Shown here piece after piece: positions 8,274 through 15,926 of a stretch of DNA of 64,000 nucleotides. The translations under genes were made by a program, and so were the position numbers. Every line of letters begins with the position of its first letter. Position 1 is the first letter of the stretch. The stretch comes from Blastomonas ursincola. GTDB lineage: Bacteria > Pseudomonadota > Alphaproteobacteria > Sphingomonadales > Sphingomonadaceae. The notes under the pieces are model-generated. The model saw only the letters and a list, made by a program, of their open reading frames with translations. It did not search any database and was not told the origin of the DNA. Location of the stretch: the NCBI RefSeq assembly GCF_013607875.1, contig NZ_VDES01000001.1, positions 310,001 through 374,000 on the forward strand, given 5' to 3'.

Positions 8274-8405
8274 GCGGACGTTGCAACCACTCAAAAACAC
8301 TTTGCCTTCTGAATGGATCGCTCCTGCAGCACGCTCGCGAGTGCCGGAATCCAGAGCGGCTGCAACACCTGACCGCCCCTGGACTCCGGCTTTCGCCGGA
8401 GAACA
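8274..8405. repeat. GCGGACGTTGC copy and degenerate ERIC-like palindrome
   Basis: GCGGACGTTGC lies at 8274-8284. From about 8339 to 8405 there is a palindromic repeat in which CCGGAATCCAGAG is followed about 30 bases later by CTGGACTCCGGCTTTCGCCG. This belongs to the same general class as the inner arms elsewhere but has a different core. No gene is seen in 8180-8415. Confidence 0.5.
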
Positions 8406-8415
8406 GGAAAACCCC

Positions 8416-9213
8416 TCAGCTGAAATTCGCGGCCCGCTTCTGCATGAACGCGAACACCGCTTCCATCTGATTGGGGGTACGGATGATCTTGTCCTGAAGC
8501 ACGCTCTCTTCCATCAGGATGGCATCGGTATCCATGTCCGGGGTGCGGTTGAACAGGTCCTTGGCGGCGCGGATGGCGTCCGGGTTCTTGGTCGCGATCT
8601 CGGTCGCGATGGCCATCGCGCGGGCATAAGGATTTGCATCCAGATGCGTGGCAAAGCCGACACGCCCTGCCTCTTCACCAGAAAACTCGCGGTTGGTGTA
8701 GGTAAGCTCGCGCAGCACATCGTCGCGCACCGTGCCGCGCCACAAAGCATAGCCGCCCATGTCGGGGATCAGCCCCCAGCGCATCTCCATGATCGACAGC
8801 CGCGCATCGGGCGCGATGATGCGCATGCACGCGCCCGACATGATCTGCAGCCCGCCGCCGAAGCACACGCCGTGCACCGCCGCGATCACCGGCATCGGCA
8901 GCTTGCGCCAGCCGAACGCGACCTGCTGGAACTTGTTGGCATTGCCATAGGGCCGGTCGGTGAGCTTCGACGGTGCTGAGCCATCCGATCCGCCCGCCGG
9001 CGCAGTGAAGCTCGCCATGTCGAGGCCCGCGCAGAACGAGCGTCCCTCGCCCGACAGCACCACCGCGCGCACGCCGGGCTCCTTTTCGAGCCGGTCGATC
9101 GCGCAGATGATGCCGTCGAACATCGCCGGGTCGAGCGCGTTCATCTTGTCCGGGCGGTTGAGCCGCACATCGGCGACATGGTTCTCGATGGTGATGCTGA
9201 CCCGGTCGTTCAT
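8416..9213 (-). CDS. Enoyl-CoA hydratase/isomerase family protein (crotonase)
   Basis: The 265-residue crotonase has the fold's signatures: LNRPDKMNALD near the N terminus, the first oxyanion-hole segment SGEGRSFCAGLDMASF, and the second HGVCFGGGLQI. EMRWGLIPDMGG and the FxRTPDMDTDA end are seen in short-chain enoyl-CoA hydratases annotated in alphaproteobacteria. The catalytic Glu pair of classical ECH1 is only partly evident, so hydratase versus isomerase or thioesterase is open. The start ATG overlaps the stop of the upstream isomerase gene (ATGA), so the two are translationally coupled. Confidence 0.85.
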   Translation of the reverse strand: MNDRVSITIENHVADVRLNRPDKMNALDPAMFDGIICAIDRLEKEPGVRAVVLSGEGRSFCAGLDMASFTAPAGGSDGSAPSKLTDRPYGNANKFQQVAFGWRKLPMPVIAAVHGVCFGGGLQIMSGACMRIIAPDARLSIMEMRWGLIPDMGGYALWRGTVRDDVLRELTYTNREFSGEEAGRVGFATHLDANPYARAMAIATEIATKNPDAIRAAKDLFNRTPDMDTDAILMEESVLQDKIIRTPNQMEAVFAFMQKRAANFS

Positions 9214-9836
9214 GAAACTGCCTCTCCGTTGCGCTTGAGTGCCTGCTCCACCAAGGGGAGCTGGTCGTTGCCGAAATACATATCGGCGGATCCCACGAAA
9301 ATCGAGGGCGATCCATAGCCGCCCCGCGCCACCAGCTTCTCGGTATTGGCGCGCAAGCGATCCTTGACCGGCTGGCTGTTCGCCGCCTCGACCAGAGCCG
9401 CGCCATCCATGCCGATTGCATCGGCCACCGCCTTGATCTCCGACGGATCGTCGAGATTGCGCTGCTCGACGAAATAGGCGTGGAAGGCGGCTTCGGCAAA
9501 GCGCTCCAGCGCGCCCTGATCGTCCTCCAGCGCGCAACAGGCGCGCATCGCATGCACGCTTTTCAGCGGGTGCCAGGGCGCAGGGAATTTGAGCTCCACG
9601 CTAGCCAGCCGCGCCCAGTCGCGCATCACCTTGCCCATATGGCGGAACTTGGGGCTGTCTAAGGCCTCGCGCGCGGCATAGACCGACGGGTTGACGGCAT
9701 TGAACACCCCGCCAACCAGGATCGGCGTCCAGCGGATCGTCGCGCCCTCGCGCGCGGCGAGCGGGCGAATGTTGTGGAAGGCCAGGTACGTCCAGGGGCT
9801 CGAGAGGTCAAAGCAGAATTCGATCTGGGGGGTCAT
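9210..9836 (-). CDS. 2-hydroxychromene-2-carboxylate isomerase-like DsbA-fold protein
   Basis: The 208-residue protein begins MTPQIEFCFDLSSPWTYLAFHNI. This is the Ser-containing (SPW) start of the HCCA isomerase / kappa-class GST branch of the thioredoxin fold, in place of a CxxC. GGYGSPSIFVG carries the conserved cis-Pro loop, and MYFGNDQLPLV is the family's C-terminal signature. In naphthalene-type pathways such enzymes isomerise 2-hydroxychromene-2-carboxylate with glutathione, but in sphingomonads many paralogues have unknown substrates. It overlaps the crotonase start by four bases and lies downstream of a GST gene, so a short glutathione-linked catabolic operon is plausible. Confidence 0.85.
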   Translation of the reverse strand: MTPQIEFCFDLSSPWTYLAFHNIRPLAAREGATIRWTPILVGGVFNAVNPSVYAAREALDSPKFRHMGKVMRDWARLASVELKFPAPWHPLKSVHAMRACCALEDDQGALERFAEAAFHAYFVEQRNLDDPSEIKAVADAIGMDGAALVEAANSQPVKDRLRANTEKLVARGGYGSPSIFVGSADMYFGNDQLPLVEQALKRNGEAVS

Positions 9837-9865
9837 GGGTTATCCTTGGGGCATAGGTTTTCGCA

Positions 9866-9995
9866 CAGGTCCCTCGACTTCGCTCGGGAACTCGGAAAGG
9901 TGGGGAGAAAGGCGGTTTCTCCATCCGTTTGTCCCGAGCCCTTCGGCTGGCTGACAGGTCAGCCGCTCAGGATGAACTCTTCGAGGGACGTCCGC
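9866..9995. repeat. Palindromic repeat family C, copy 1
   Basis: The left arm GTCCCTCGACTTCGCTCGGG runs on into AACTCGGAAAGG at 9870-9900. The right arm contains CCGTTTGTCCCGAGC (9925-9939) and TTCGAGGGACGTCC (9980-9993), with an inserted segment between. A fuller copy lies at 56912-57010. It separates the isomerase and GST genes. Confidence 0.7.
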
Positions 9996-10003
9996 GCAAC
10001 CGG

Positions 10004-10693
10004 TCACGCCTTGATCCCGAATAGCGTCTCGCGAACCTTCTCGTCCGCTTGCGGGTTGCGGTTGATCGCGTCCTTCATCACGTTGAGGCCCGCCTGCAAG
10101 GCCGGGCGTTCGCGGCACAAGGCGTACCAGCGCTTGATATTCGGATAGTCGTCCAGCGTGATCTCCTGCCGCTTGTGCGTCATGATCCACGGGAAGATCG
10201 CCATATCGGCAATGGTGTAATCCGCGCCCGCGACATAGTCCGCCTCGCCCAGCCGCCGGTCGAGCACGCCATAGAGCCGCGCGGTCTCGCGCTCGTAGCG
10301 GTCGATGGCATAAGGCAGCTTTTCGGGCGCATAGAGCTTGAAATGGCCATTCTGGCCCAGCATAGGCCCCAGCCCGCCCATCTGCCACATCAGCCATTGC
10401 ATCACCTGGTAGCGGCCGCGAAGGTCGGCAGGCATGAACCGTCCCGATTTCTCCGCCAGATAGAGCAGGATCGCGCCGGTCTCGAACACGCTGACCGGAT
10501 CGCCGCCATCTTCGGGAGCATGATCGACGATGGCCGGGATGCGGTTGTTCGGGCTGATCTTCAGGAATTCGGGTGCAAACTGCTCGCCTGCGCCGATATT
10601 GACCGGACGGACCGTGTACGGCAGCCCGCATTCCTCGAGCATGATCGATATCTTCCACCCATTGGGTGTCGGGGCGTAATACAGATCGATCAT
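10004..10693 (-). CDS. Glutathione S-transferase family protein
   Basis: The 229-residue protein starts MIDLYYAPTPNGWKISIMLEE, the thioredoxin-like N-terminal domain of Ure2p/YfcG-type GSTs with Asn/Thr in place of a catalytic Tyr. It has NNRIPAIVDH with the cis-Pro, and FETGAILLYLAEKSG contacting the glutathione gamma-Glu. An all-helical C-terminal domain follows, ending in YPNIKRWYALCRERPALQ. Members often show disulfide-bond oxidoreductase activity. ATG 10693 is preferred because the fold starts there; the upstream in-frame codon adds 12 residues without homology to the family. It probably heads the minus-strand group with the isomerase and crotonase. Confidence 0.88.
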   Translation of the reverse strand: MIDLYYAPTPNGWKISIMLEECGLPYTVRPVNIGAGEQFAPEFLKISPNNRIPAIVDHAPEDGGDPVSVFETGAILLYLAEKSGRFMPADLRGRYQVMQWLMWQMGGLGPMLGQNGHFKLYAPEKLPYAIDRYERETARLYGVLDRRLGEADYVAGADYTIADMAIFPWIMTHKRQEITLDDYPNIKRWYALCRERPALQAGLNVMKDAINRNPQADEKVRETLFGIKA

Positions 10694-10756
10694 GGCCTCT
10701 CCCGCGCAGATTCGCATTGCGTCTTGCAACTGACCATAATCAATGCGCGCGACGTG

Positions 10757-11470
10757 TCACCCCCCGGATGCGGCCGCCAGGACAAGACGATAGCCGCGAT
10801 GCCGCACCGTCTCTATCCAGACACGATCTGCCATACCGGCGAGCCTGCGACGAAGCTTGCAGATATGCACCTCGACGCTGTTGGTGCCTGGATCGAACGG
10901 CGTCTGCCAGATGGCGTGGAGCAAATCGTCGCGGCTGACGATCTCGCCGACATGGCGCACCAGCGCAAGCAGCAGATCATATTCGCGCGGCATCAGCGAC
11001 AGCGTCTCTCCCTGCCAGCGCACCTGGCGCAGGCCGGTGTCGAAGGTGAAATTCGCAAGCCGGATATGCCCCTGCAGCGCTGCATTGAGCCGAGCGGCGG
11101 CCTTCATCCGGGCGGCTAGTTCATCCGGACCGACCCGTGCCGAAATGGCATCGTCGGCCCCGGCCTCGATCAGGCGGGCGCGGGTGCCGCTGGTGCCGGC
11201 ACCGACGAACAACAGGGGGGCCGATCGCTGGGGAATGTCATCGAGCCAGCTCTGCACGACGGCGCGGCATCGGGCATCGCACAGCACAGGGCGATATCGC
11301 ACGAGCGCCGGTCCGTCGAAATGCGGCTGCGCGTCGATCCCGAAGCGCGCCAATGCCAGCGCCAGGCGTTCCAGTTCGGTGGGTTCGCTGCCCACCAGCA
11401 GCCAGGGTGACATGGAGCCGCCCCCGGTTGCGGGCGCAGTCGACAGCGCTGGTCGATAGTGCACGTTCAT
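10757..11470 (-). CDS. Orphan OmpR/PhoB-type winged-helix regulator with atypical receiver
   Basis: The C-terminal part (about 130-237) is a clear Trans_reg_C winged helix: LSLMPREYDLLLALVRHVGEIV, then the recognition helix NSVEVHICKLRRRL and the wing IETVRHRGYRLVL. The N-terminal part resembles a receiver, but the acidic pair after strand 1 is missing (LLVGSEP). A candidate phosphoacceptor Asp is present only in LCDAR, and the switch Lys region reads ADDAISARVGP. It may therefore work without phosphorylation. No histidine kinase is adjacent. The start at 11470 is preceded by AAGGGG; a second Met at residue 20 (11413) is an alternative. Confidence 0.78.
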   Translation of the reverse strand: MNVHYRPALSTAPATGGGSMSPWLLVGSEPTELERLALALARFGIDAQPHFDGPALVRYRPVLCDARCRAVVQSWLDDIPQRSAPLLFVGAGTSGTRARLIEAGADDAISARVGPDELAARMKAAARLNAALQGHIRLANFTFDTGLRQVRWQGETLSLMPREYDLLLALVRHVGEIVSRDDLLHAIWQTPFDPGTNSVEVHICKLRRRLAGMADRVWIETVRHRGYRLVLAAASGG

Positions 11471-11574
11471 AACGACCCCTTGGCCGACGCTTCGGCCTGG
11501 GGAGCGTTAAACCGCGTTCATCGCCCGAATGGGAGCACAGTCGCGTCCGAAACGGAGCTACCCTGCCATCGCGA

Positions 11575-12786
11575 TCAGGAGCCGACCGCCTGGCCCGGCG
11601 TGTTGACGCCCATGCTGGCAAGATAGCGCTTCACGTTGCGCGCGGCCTGGCGCAGTCGCTGCTCGTTCTCGACCATCGCGATGCGGACATAGCCCTCGCC
11701 ATCCTCGCCATAGCCCACGCCCGGCGCGACCGCGACCTTGGCATGCTGCAGCAACTGCTTGGAAAATTCCAGCGATCCCATATGCTTGAGCGCGGGCGGC
11801 AGCGGGGCCCAGGCGAACATCGAAGCGCGCGGGGCCGGGATGTCCCACCCTGCCCGGCCGAACGCATCGATCATCACGTCACGCCGCTTGTGATAGAGCT
11901 CGCGGTTCTTCTGCACGATGTCCTGCGGCCCGTTGAGCGCCGCACAGGCCGCCGCCTGGATCGGCGTGAATGCTCCATAATCGAGATAGCTCTTCACCCG
12001 GGTGAGCGCCGCGATGAGCTGACGGTTGCCCACGGCAAAGCCCATGCGCCAACCGGCCATCGAATAGGTCTTGGACATCGAGGTGAACTCGATCGCGACA
12101 TCCTTCGCGCCCGGCACCTGCAGGATCGAGGGCGTCGGGCAGCCGTCATAGTAGAGCTCGCTATAGGCCAGGTCCGAGAGCACCCAGACCTTGTTCTCCT
12201 TCGCCCAGGCGACCAGCCGCTCGTAGAACGCGAGGTCGACCACTTCGGCCGTGGGGTTTGACGGATAGCCCACCACCAGCACCGACGGGCGCGGCACGGT
12301 GAACGCCATCGCGCGGTCGAGCGAGCGCCAGTAATTCTCGTCCGGCGTGGTCGGCACCGAGCGGATGGTCGCGCCGGCGATGATGAAGCCGAAGGTGTGG
12401 ATCGGGTAGCTGGGATTGGGCGCGAGCACGACATCGCCCGGCGCGGTGATCGCGGTGGCGAGGCTCGACAGGCCTTCCTTCGATCCCATGGTCACCACGA
12501 CCTCGGTCTCGGGATCGAGCTCCACATTGAAGCGGCGCGCATAATAGTTCGCTTGGGCGCGGCGCAGGCCCGGAATGCCCTTGGACTGGCTATAGCCATG
12601 CGCATCGGGCTTCATCGCGACTTCGCACAGCTTCTCGATCACATGCGGCGGCGGCGGCAGGTCGGGATTGCCCATGCCGAGGTCGATAATGTCCTCTCCG
12701 GCCGCTCGCGCCGCGGCCCGCATCGCGTTGACTTCAGCGATCACATAGGGCGGCAGGCGTTTGATGCGGTAGAATTCGTCGGACAT
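11575..12786 (-). CDS. PLP-dependent aminotransferase (AlaC-like alanine transaminase)
   Basis: The 403-residue fold-type I aminotransferase starts MSDEFYRIKRLPPYVIAEVNAM. It carries DLGMGNPDLPPP, NPSYPIH, GYPSNPTAEV and the Schiff-base lysine in FTSMSKTYSMAGWRMGF (Lys239). This combination matches the AlaC/YfdZ group, which makes alanine from pyruvate and glutamate and is close to LL-diaminopimelate aminotransferases. ATG 12786 is chosen because the extra N-terminal residues of the longer ORF do not match the family. The gene is divergent from phaC with about 170 bases between. Substrate preference (alanine, methionine or other) is inferred. Confidence 0.87.
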   Translation of the reverse strand: MSDEFYRIKRLPPYVIAEVNAMRAAARAAGEDIIDLGMGNPDLPPPPHVIEKLCEVAMKPDAHGYSQSKGIPGLRRAQANYYARRFNVELDPETEVVVTMGSKEGLSSLATAITAPGDVVLAPNPSYPIHTFGFIIAGATIRSVPTTPDENYWRSLDRAMAFTVPRPSVLVVGYPSNPTAEVVDLAFYERLVAWAKENKVWVLSDLAYSELYYDGCPTPSILQVPGAKDVAIEFTSMSKTYSMAGWRMGFAVGNRQLIAALTRVKSYLDYGAFTPIQAAACAALNGPQDIVQKNRELYHKRRDVMIDAFGRAGWDIPAPRASMFAWAPLPPALKHMGSLEFSKQLLQHAKVAVAPGVGYGEDGEGYVRIAMVENEQRLRQAARNVKRYLASMGVNTPGQAVGS

Positions 12787-12960
12787 ATCGATTTCGCTTT
12801 TCAGTTCTCCGTGAATGGAGCGGCATCCTTGACCTATGTGCGCGCGCGTGTCGAGCAAAAGCGGGAATTCTGCGGCGGTCATCGAGCAATTATCAGGGAC
12901 TTATCTTTGCAACCCGGCGCTGCTAGGACAAGGCAAAGCATCCAGAACGAGAGGCCGCCC

Positions 12961-14781
12961 ATGTCCGCCGAGAACGACTTCACCCCGCCGGGACTGCCCA
13001 CGCTGGAAGAGATGCAGCACTGGACCTGGGTGTTCGGCCGCGCGCAGCAGATGATGCTGGAGCATGCCGCGACCATGGCGCAGCAGATGGCGCAGAAGGA
13101 TCTGCCCCAGCTCACCGACCCTGCCACGTTCCAGGCGAAACTCCCCGCCTGGATGGGCTCGATGCCGCAGGCGATGCTCGATGCCCAGGCCGATATGTGG
13201 CGCGACGGGATGACCTTGTGGCAGGGCTTCATTGGCGCGATCACCCCGCCTGCGCTGATCGCCGAGCATGAGGGCGGCCCGCCCGCGACGCCGGCGCAGG
13301 TGCCCGAGCTGCGAAGCGACCGCCGCTTTGCCGCGCGCCAGTGGCACGACAACCCGGTCTATGCGCTGATCCAGCAGAGCTATCTGATGGTCAGCGAACA
13401 GATGCTGCGCGTCGCCGACCGGCTGGAAGGGCTGGAGCCCAAGCAGAAGGAAAAGCTGCGCTTTGCGCTGAAAGGCATGATCGACGCGTCGAGCCCCGCC
13501 AATTTCGCGCTGACCAACCCGCTGGTGATGGAAAAGATGGTCGAGAGCAAGGGCGAGAACCTGCTCAAGGGCCTCGACCATATGCTGTCCGACATGCGCA
13601 AGGGCCAGCTAACGCACACCGACCCCAATGCCTTCGAGCTCGGCCGCAACATCGCGGTGACGCCGGGCAAGGTCGTGTACGAAAGCCCGCTGTTCCAGCT
13701 CATCCAATATGCGCCTGCGACCGACGAGGTGGTGGAGACGCCGCTCGTCATCTTCCCGCCCTGGATCAACCGCTTCTACATTCTCGATCTCAACCCGCAG
13801 AAGAGCTTCGTCAAATGGGCGACGGAACAGGGCGTCACCGTGTTCATGGTCTCCTGGAAGTCCGCCGACGAGAGCATGGCCGAGGTGATCTGGGACGATT
13901 ATGTCAAGGCGCAGATCGAGGCGATCGATACCGTGCGCGACCTGCTCGACGTGCCGAGCGTCCACACCATCGGCTATTGCGTCGCGGGGACCACGCTCGC
14001 CGCGACGCTGGCGCTGCTCGCCAGGCGCGGCGAGGCCGAGCGGGTGAAATCGGTCACCTTCTTCACCGCGCAGGTCGATTTCGAAAAGGCAGGCGACCTC
14101 ACCCTGTTCGTCGATGACGAGCAACTCGCGCTGATCGAGCAGCTCGGCAGCGCGGGCTATCTCGACGGGCGCTACATGGCCGCGACCTTCAACCTGCTGC
14201 GCGGGCGCGACCTCATCTGGAACTATGTGATCAACAACTATCTGCTCGGCGAGGATTATCCCCCGTTCGACCTGCTGCACTGGAATGGCGACACCACCAA
14301 CCTGCCCGCCAAGTGGCACAAGTCGTATCTGAAGGACCTGTACCGCGACAACCGGCTGGTCCAGCCCGGATCGATCGTGATCGACGGCACGCCGATCGAC
14401 CTCAGGCTCATCCAGACCCCGGCCTATATCCAGGCAGGGCGCGAGGACCATATCGCGCCGCTGGAAAGCGTGTGGCGGCTGAACGAGGCGCTCTCCGGCC
14501 CCACCCGCTTCGTGCTTGCAGGCTCGGGCCATATCGCGGGCGTGGTCAACCCGCCCTCGATGCAGAAATACCAGTACTGGACCAATGACGCGCCCGCGAA
14601 CAGCCTCGAGCATTTCGTCGCAGGAGCTAAGGAGACCAAGGGCAGCTGGTGGCCCGACTGGATCGAATGGCTCAAGGCGCACGCTCCCAAGACGGTCAAG
14701 GCCAAGGGTGCGCGCATCCCCGGCAAGGGCAAGCTGAAAGCCATCGAGGATGCGCCGGGACGCTACGTCAAGGCGCGCTGA
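12961..14781 (+). CDS. phaC: Class I poly(3-hydroxyalkanoate) synthase
   Basis: The 606-residue protein has the PhaC_N domain and an alpha/beta-hydrolase catalytic half. The synthase lipase-like box is GYCVAGT with nucleophile Cys340; the catalytic Asp lies in GREDHIAP and the His in AGSGHIAGV. WNYVINNYLLGEDYPPFDLLHWN and KGSWWPDWIEWL are class I PHA synthase hallmarks. It polymerises (R)-3-hydroxyacyl-CoA into PHA on the granule surface. Start ATG 12961 follows AACGAGAGG; the upstream extension is antisense to the divergent aminotransferase. The phasin gene follows about 150 bases downstream behind its own promoter. A second, different PHA synthase lies at 54289. Confidence 0.96.
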   Translation: MSAENDFTPPGLPTLEEMQHWTWVFGRAQQMMLEHAATMAQQMAQKDLPQLTDPATFQAKLPAWMGSMPQAMLDAQADMWRDGMTLWQGFIGAITPPALIAEHEGGPPATPAQVPELRSDRRFAARQWHDNPVYALIQQSYLMVSEQMLRVADRLEGLEPKQKEKLRFALKGMIDASSPANFALTNPLVMEKMVESKGENLLKGLDHMLSDMRKGQLTHTDPNAFELGRNIAVTPGKVVYESPLFQLIQYAPATDEVVETPLVIFPPWINRFYILDLNPQKSFVKWATEQGVTVFMVSWKSADESMAEVIWDDYVKAQIEAIDTVRDLLDVPSVHTIGYCVAGTTLAATLALLARRGEAERVKSVTFFTAQVDFEKAGDLTLFVDDEQLALIEQLGSAGYLDGRYMAATFNLLRGRDLIWNYVINNYLLGEDYPPFDLLHWNGDTTNLPAKWHKSYLKDLYRDNRLVQPGSIVIDGTPIDLRLIQTPAYIQAGREDHIAPLESVWRLNEALSGPTRFVLAGSGHIAGVVNPPSMQKYQYWTNDAPANSLEHFVAGAKETKGSWWPDWIEWLKAHAPKTVKAKGARIPGKGKLKAIEDAPGRYVKAR

Positions 14782-14847
14782 CCCGCTTGCCGCGGCTTGC
14801 GGGCTGCGCTATAAAATCAGCAGCAGGTTATTGCGCTCGCCCGCCTT

Positions 14848-14863
14848 TTGTGCAGTGCAACAT
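14848..14863 (+). promoter_or_regulatory. Operator-like repeat 1 (TTGTGCAGTGCAACAT)
   Basis: TTGTGCAGTGCAACAT contains the dyad TGCA-N-TGCA. A near-identical copy (TTGTGCAGTGCAGCAT) starts 46 bases downstream at 14894. PhaR-type repressors of PHA granule genes bind TGC/GCA-rich dyads before phasin genes, so this is a candidate PhaR site. The regulator gene is not in the window. Confidence 0.55.
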
Positions 14864-14868
14864 TTTCC

Positions 14869-14897
14869 TTGACGTCAAGCCGGTCGATCACTATTGT
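14869..14897 (+). promoter_or_regulatory. Sigma-70-type promoter of the phasin gene
   Basis: TTGACG (14869-14874), 17 bases, then TATTGT (14892-14897). The -35 box lies just after operator copy 1 and the -10 box overlaps operator copy 2, an arrangement suited to repression. Predicted transcription starts near 14904, about 30 bases before the preferred ATG. Confidence 0.6.
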
Positions 14898-14909
14898 GCA
14901 GTGCAGCAT
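14894..14909 (+). promoter_or_regulatory. Operator-like repeat 2 (TTGTGCAGTGCAGCAT)
   Basis: This second copy of the TGCA-N-TGCA dyad overlaps the -10 box and the predicted start point of the phasin promoter. Binding here would block RNA polymerase. It matches copy 1 in 15 of 16 positions. Confidence 0.55.
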
Positions 14910-14934
14910 GAAGCAGCACGAGAGTGAGACCGCA

Positions 14935-15774
14935 ATGTCCGATCAAAGCAAACAGCCCGCCGTCGGGGACGCCGGCAAGGCCTATGCCGCTGCCGCGAGT
15001 GCGAAAGCGGAAGCCGCTCCGGCGGCTCCCAAGGCCGAACCTGCCAAGGCTGCCGACCCCGTGGTCGCGCCGAAGATCGCCCCGGCTGCGGCACCTGCCG
15101 TAACCCCGGCGCCCGTGGCGGCGAAGCCTGTCCCCGCAGCCAAGGCAGAGGCTCCCAAGCCCGTCGCCAAGGCCGCGGAACCAAAGATGGCCAAGCCTGC
15201 CGCCAAACCGGCAAAGCCCAAGACCACGTCCAAGAAGTCCGCAGTCAACGCATCACCGGTCGCCGCCAAGGCCGCCGCACCCGCAATCAAGAAGGAATCG
15301 AAGATCATGACCACCGCAGAAACCATCACCACCGAAACCAAGAAGGCCGCCGAAGCCATGACCGAGCGCCTCAAGGGCCTGATGGGCGACATGTCGACCC
15401 GCGCCAAGACCGCCTATGAAAAGGGCACCGAAATGGTCTCGCAGGCCAGCGAGTTCAACAAGGGCAATGTCGAAGCCCTGGTCGAATCGGGCAAGATCGC
15501 TGCCAAGGGCGCGCAGGAAATGGGCCAGGCCTATGCCGAAGACGCCAAGAAGGGCTTTGAAGAGCTGACCGCGGCGCTCAAGGAAATGACCACCGTCAAG
15601 TCGCCGACCGAGTTCATCGAGCTGCAGACCAAGCTGGTCAAGAAGAGCTTCGACACCGCCGTCGCCCAGACCTCGAAGAACAGCGAAGCGTTCATCAAGC
15701 TGGCCGGCGACGTGTTCCAGCCGATCTCGAACCGCGTCAGCGTCGCGGTCGACAGCTTCAAAAAGGCCGCGTAA
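14935..15774 (+). CDS. phaP: Phasin family protein with Ala/Pro/Lys-rich N-terminal extension
   Basis: A 279-residue product. Residues 1 to about 122 are a low-complexity Ala/Pro/Lys region (AAPAAPKAEPAKAADP-like repeats). The rest is a helical phasin domain starting near MTTAETITTETKKAAEAM and including FNKGNVEALVESGKIAAKGAQEM and a VKSPTEFIELQTKLVKKSFD core. Phasins coat PHA granules and control their size. The basic, AlaLysPro-rich tail resembles DNA-contacting tails of PhaF/PhaM-like proteins, so nucleoid tethering of granules is possible. ATG 14935 has an upstream GAGAGTGAGA; an in-frame ATG at 14908 lies almost at the predicted transcript start and is less likely. A terminator follows at 15808. 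Confidence 0.9.
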   Translation: MSDQSKQPAVGDAGKAYAAAASAKAEAAPAAPKAEPAKAADPVVAPKIAPAAAPAVTPAPVAAKPVPAAKAEAPKPVAKAAEPKMAKPAAKPAKPKTTSKKSAVNASPVAAKAAAPAIKKESKIMTTAETITTETKKAAEAMTERLKGLMGDMSTRAKTAYEKGTEMVSQASEFNKGNVEALVESGKIAAKGAQEMGQAYAEDAKKGFEELTAALKEMTTVKSPTEFIELQTKLVKKSFDTAVAQTSKNSEAFIKLAGDVFQPISNRVSVAVDSFKKAA

Positions 15775-15807
15775 CCCTTACGCCCCTTCCCGCTGGGAAT
15801 TCAGAAA

Positions 15808-15838
15808 GCCGCTCCGGGTGACCGGGGCGGTTTTTTTC
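15808..15838 (+). terminator. Rho-independent terminator after the phasin gene
   Basis: A GC-rich stem CCGCTCCGG/CCGGGGCGG with a GTGA loop is followed by seven T residues. It lies 34 bases after the phasin stop and marks the left edge of the AT-rich island. Confidence 0.85.
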
Positions 15839-15926
15839 GTACACAGTTGATCCCACCTCCAAATTGCAGTTAAAAGACATCCGGTCCGAAAATCATTTCG
15901 ATAAGCCTGTTTTGGAGAGATCGCAT

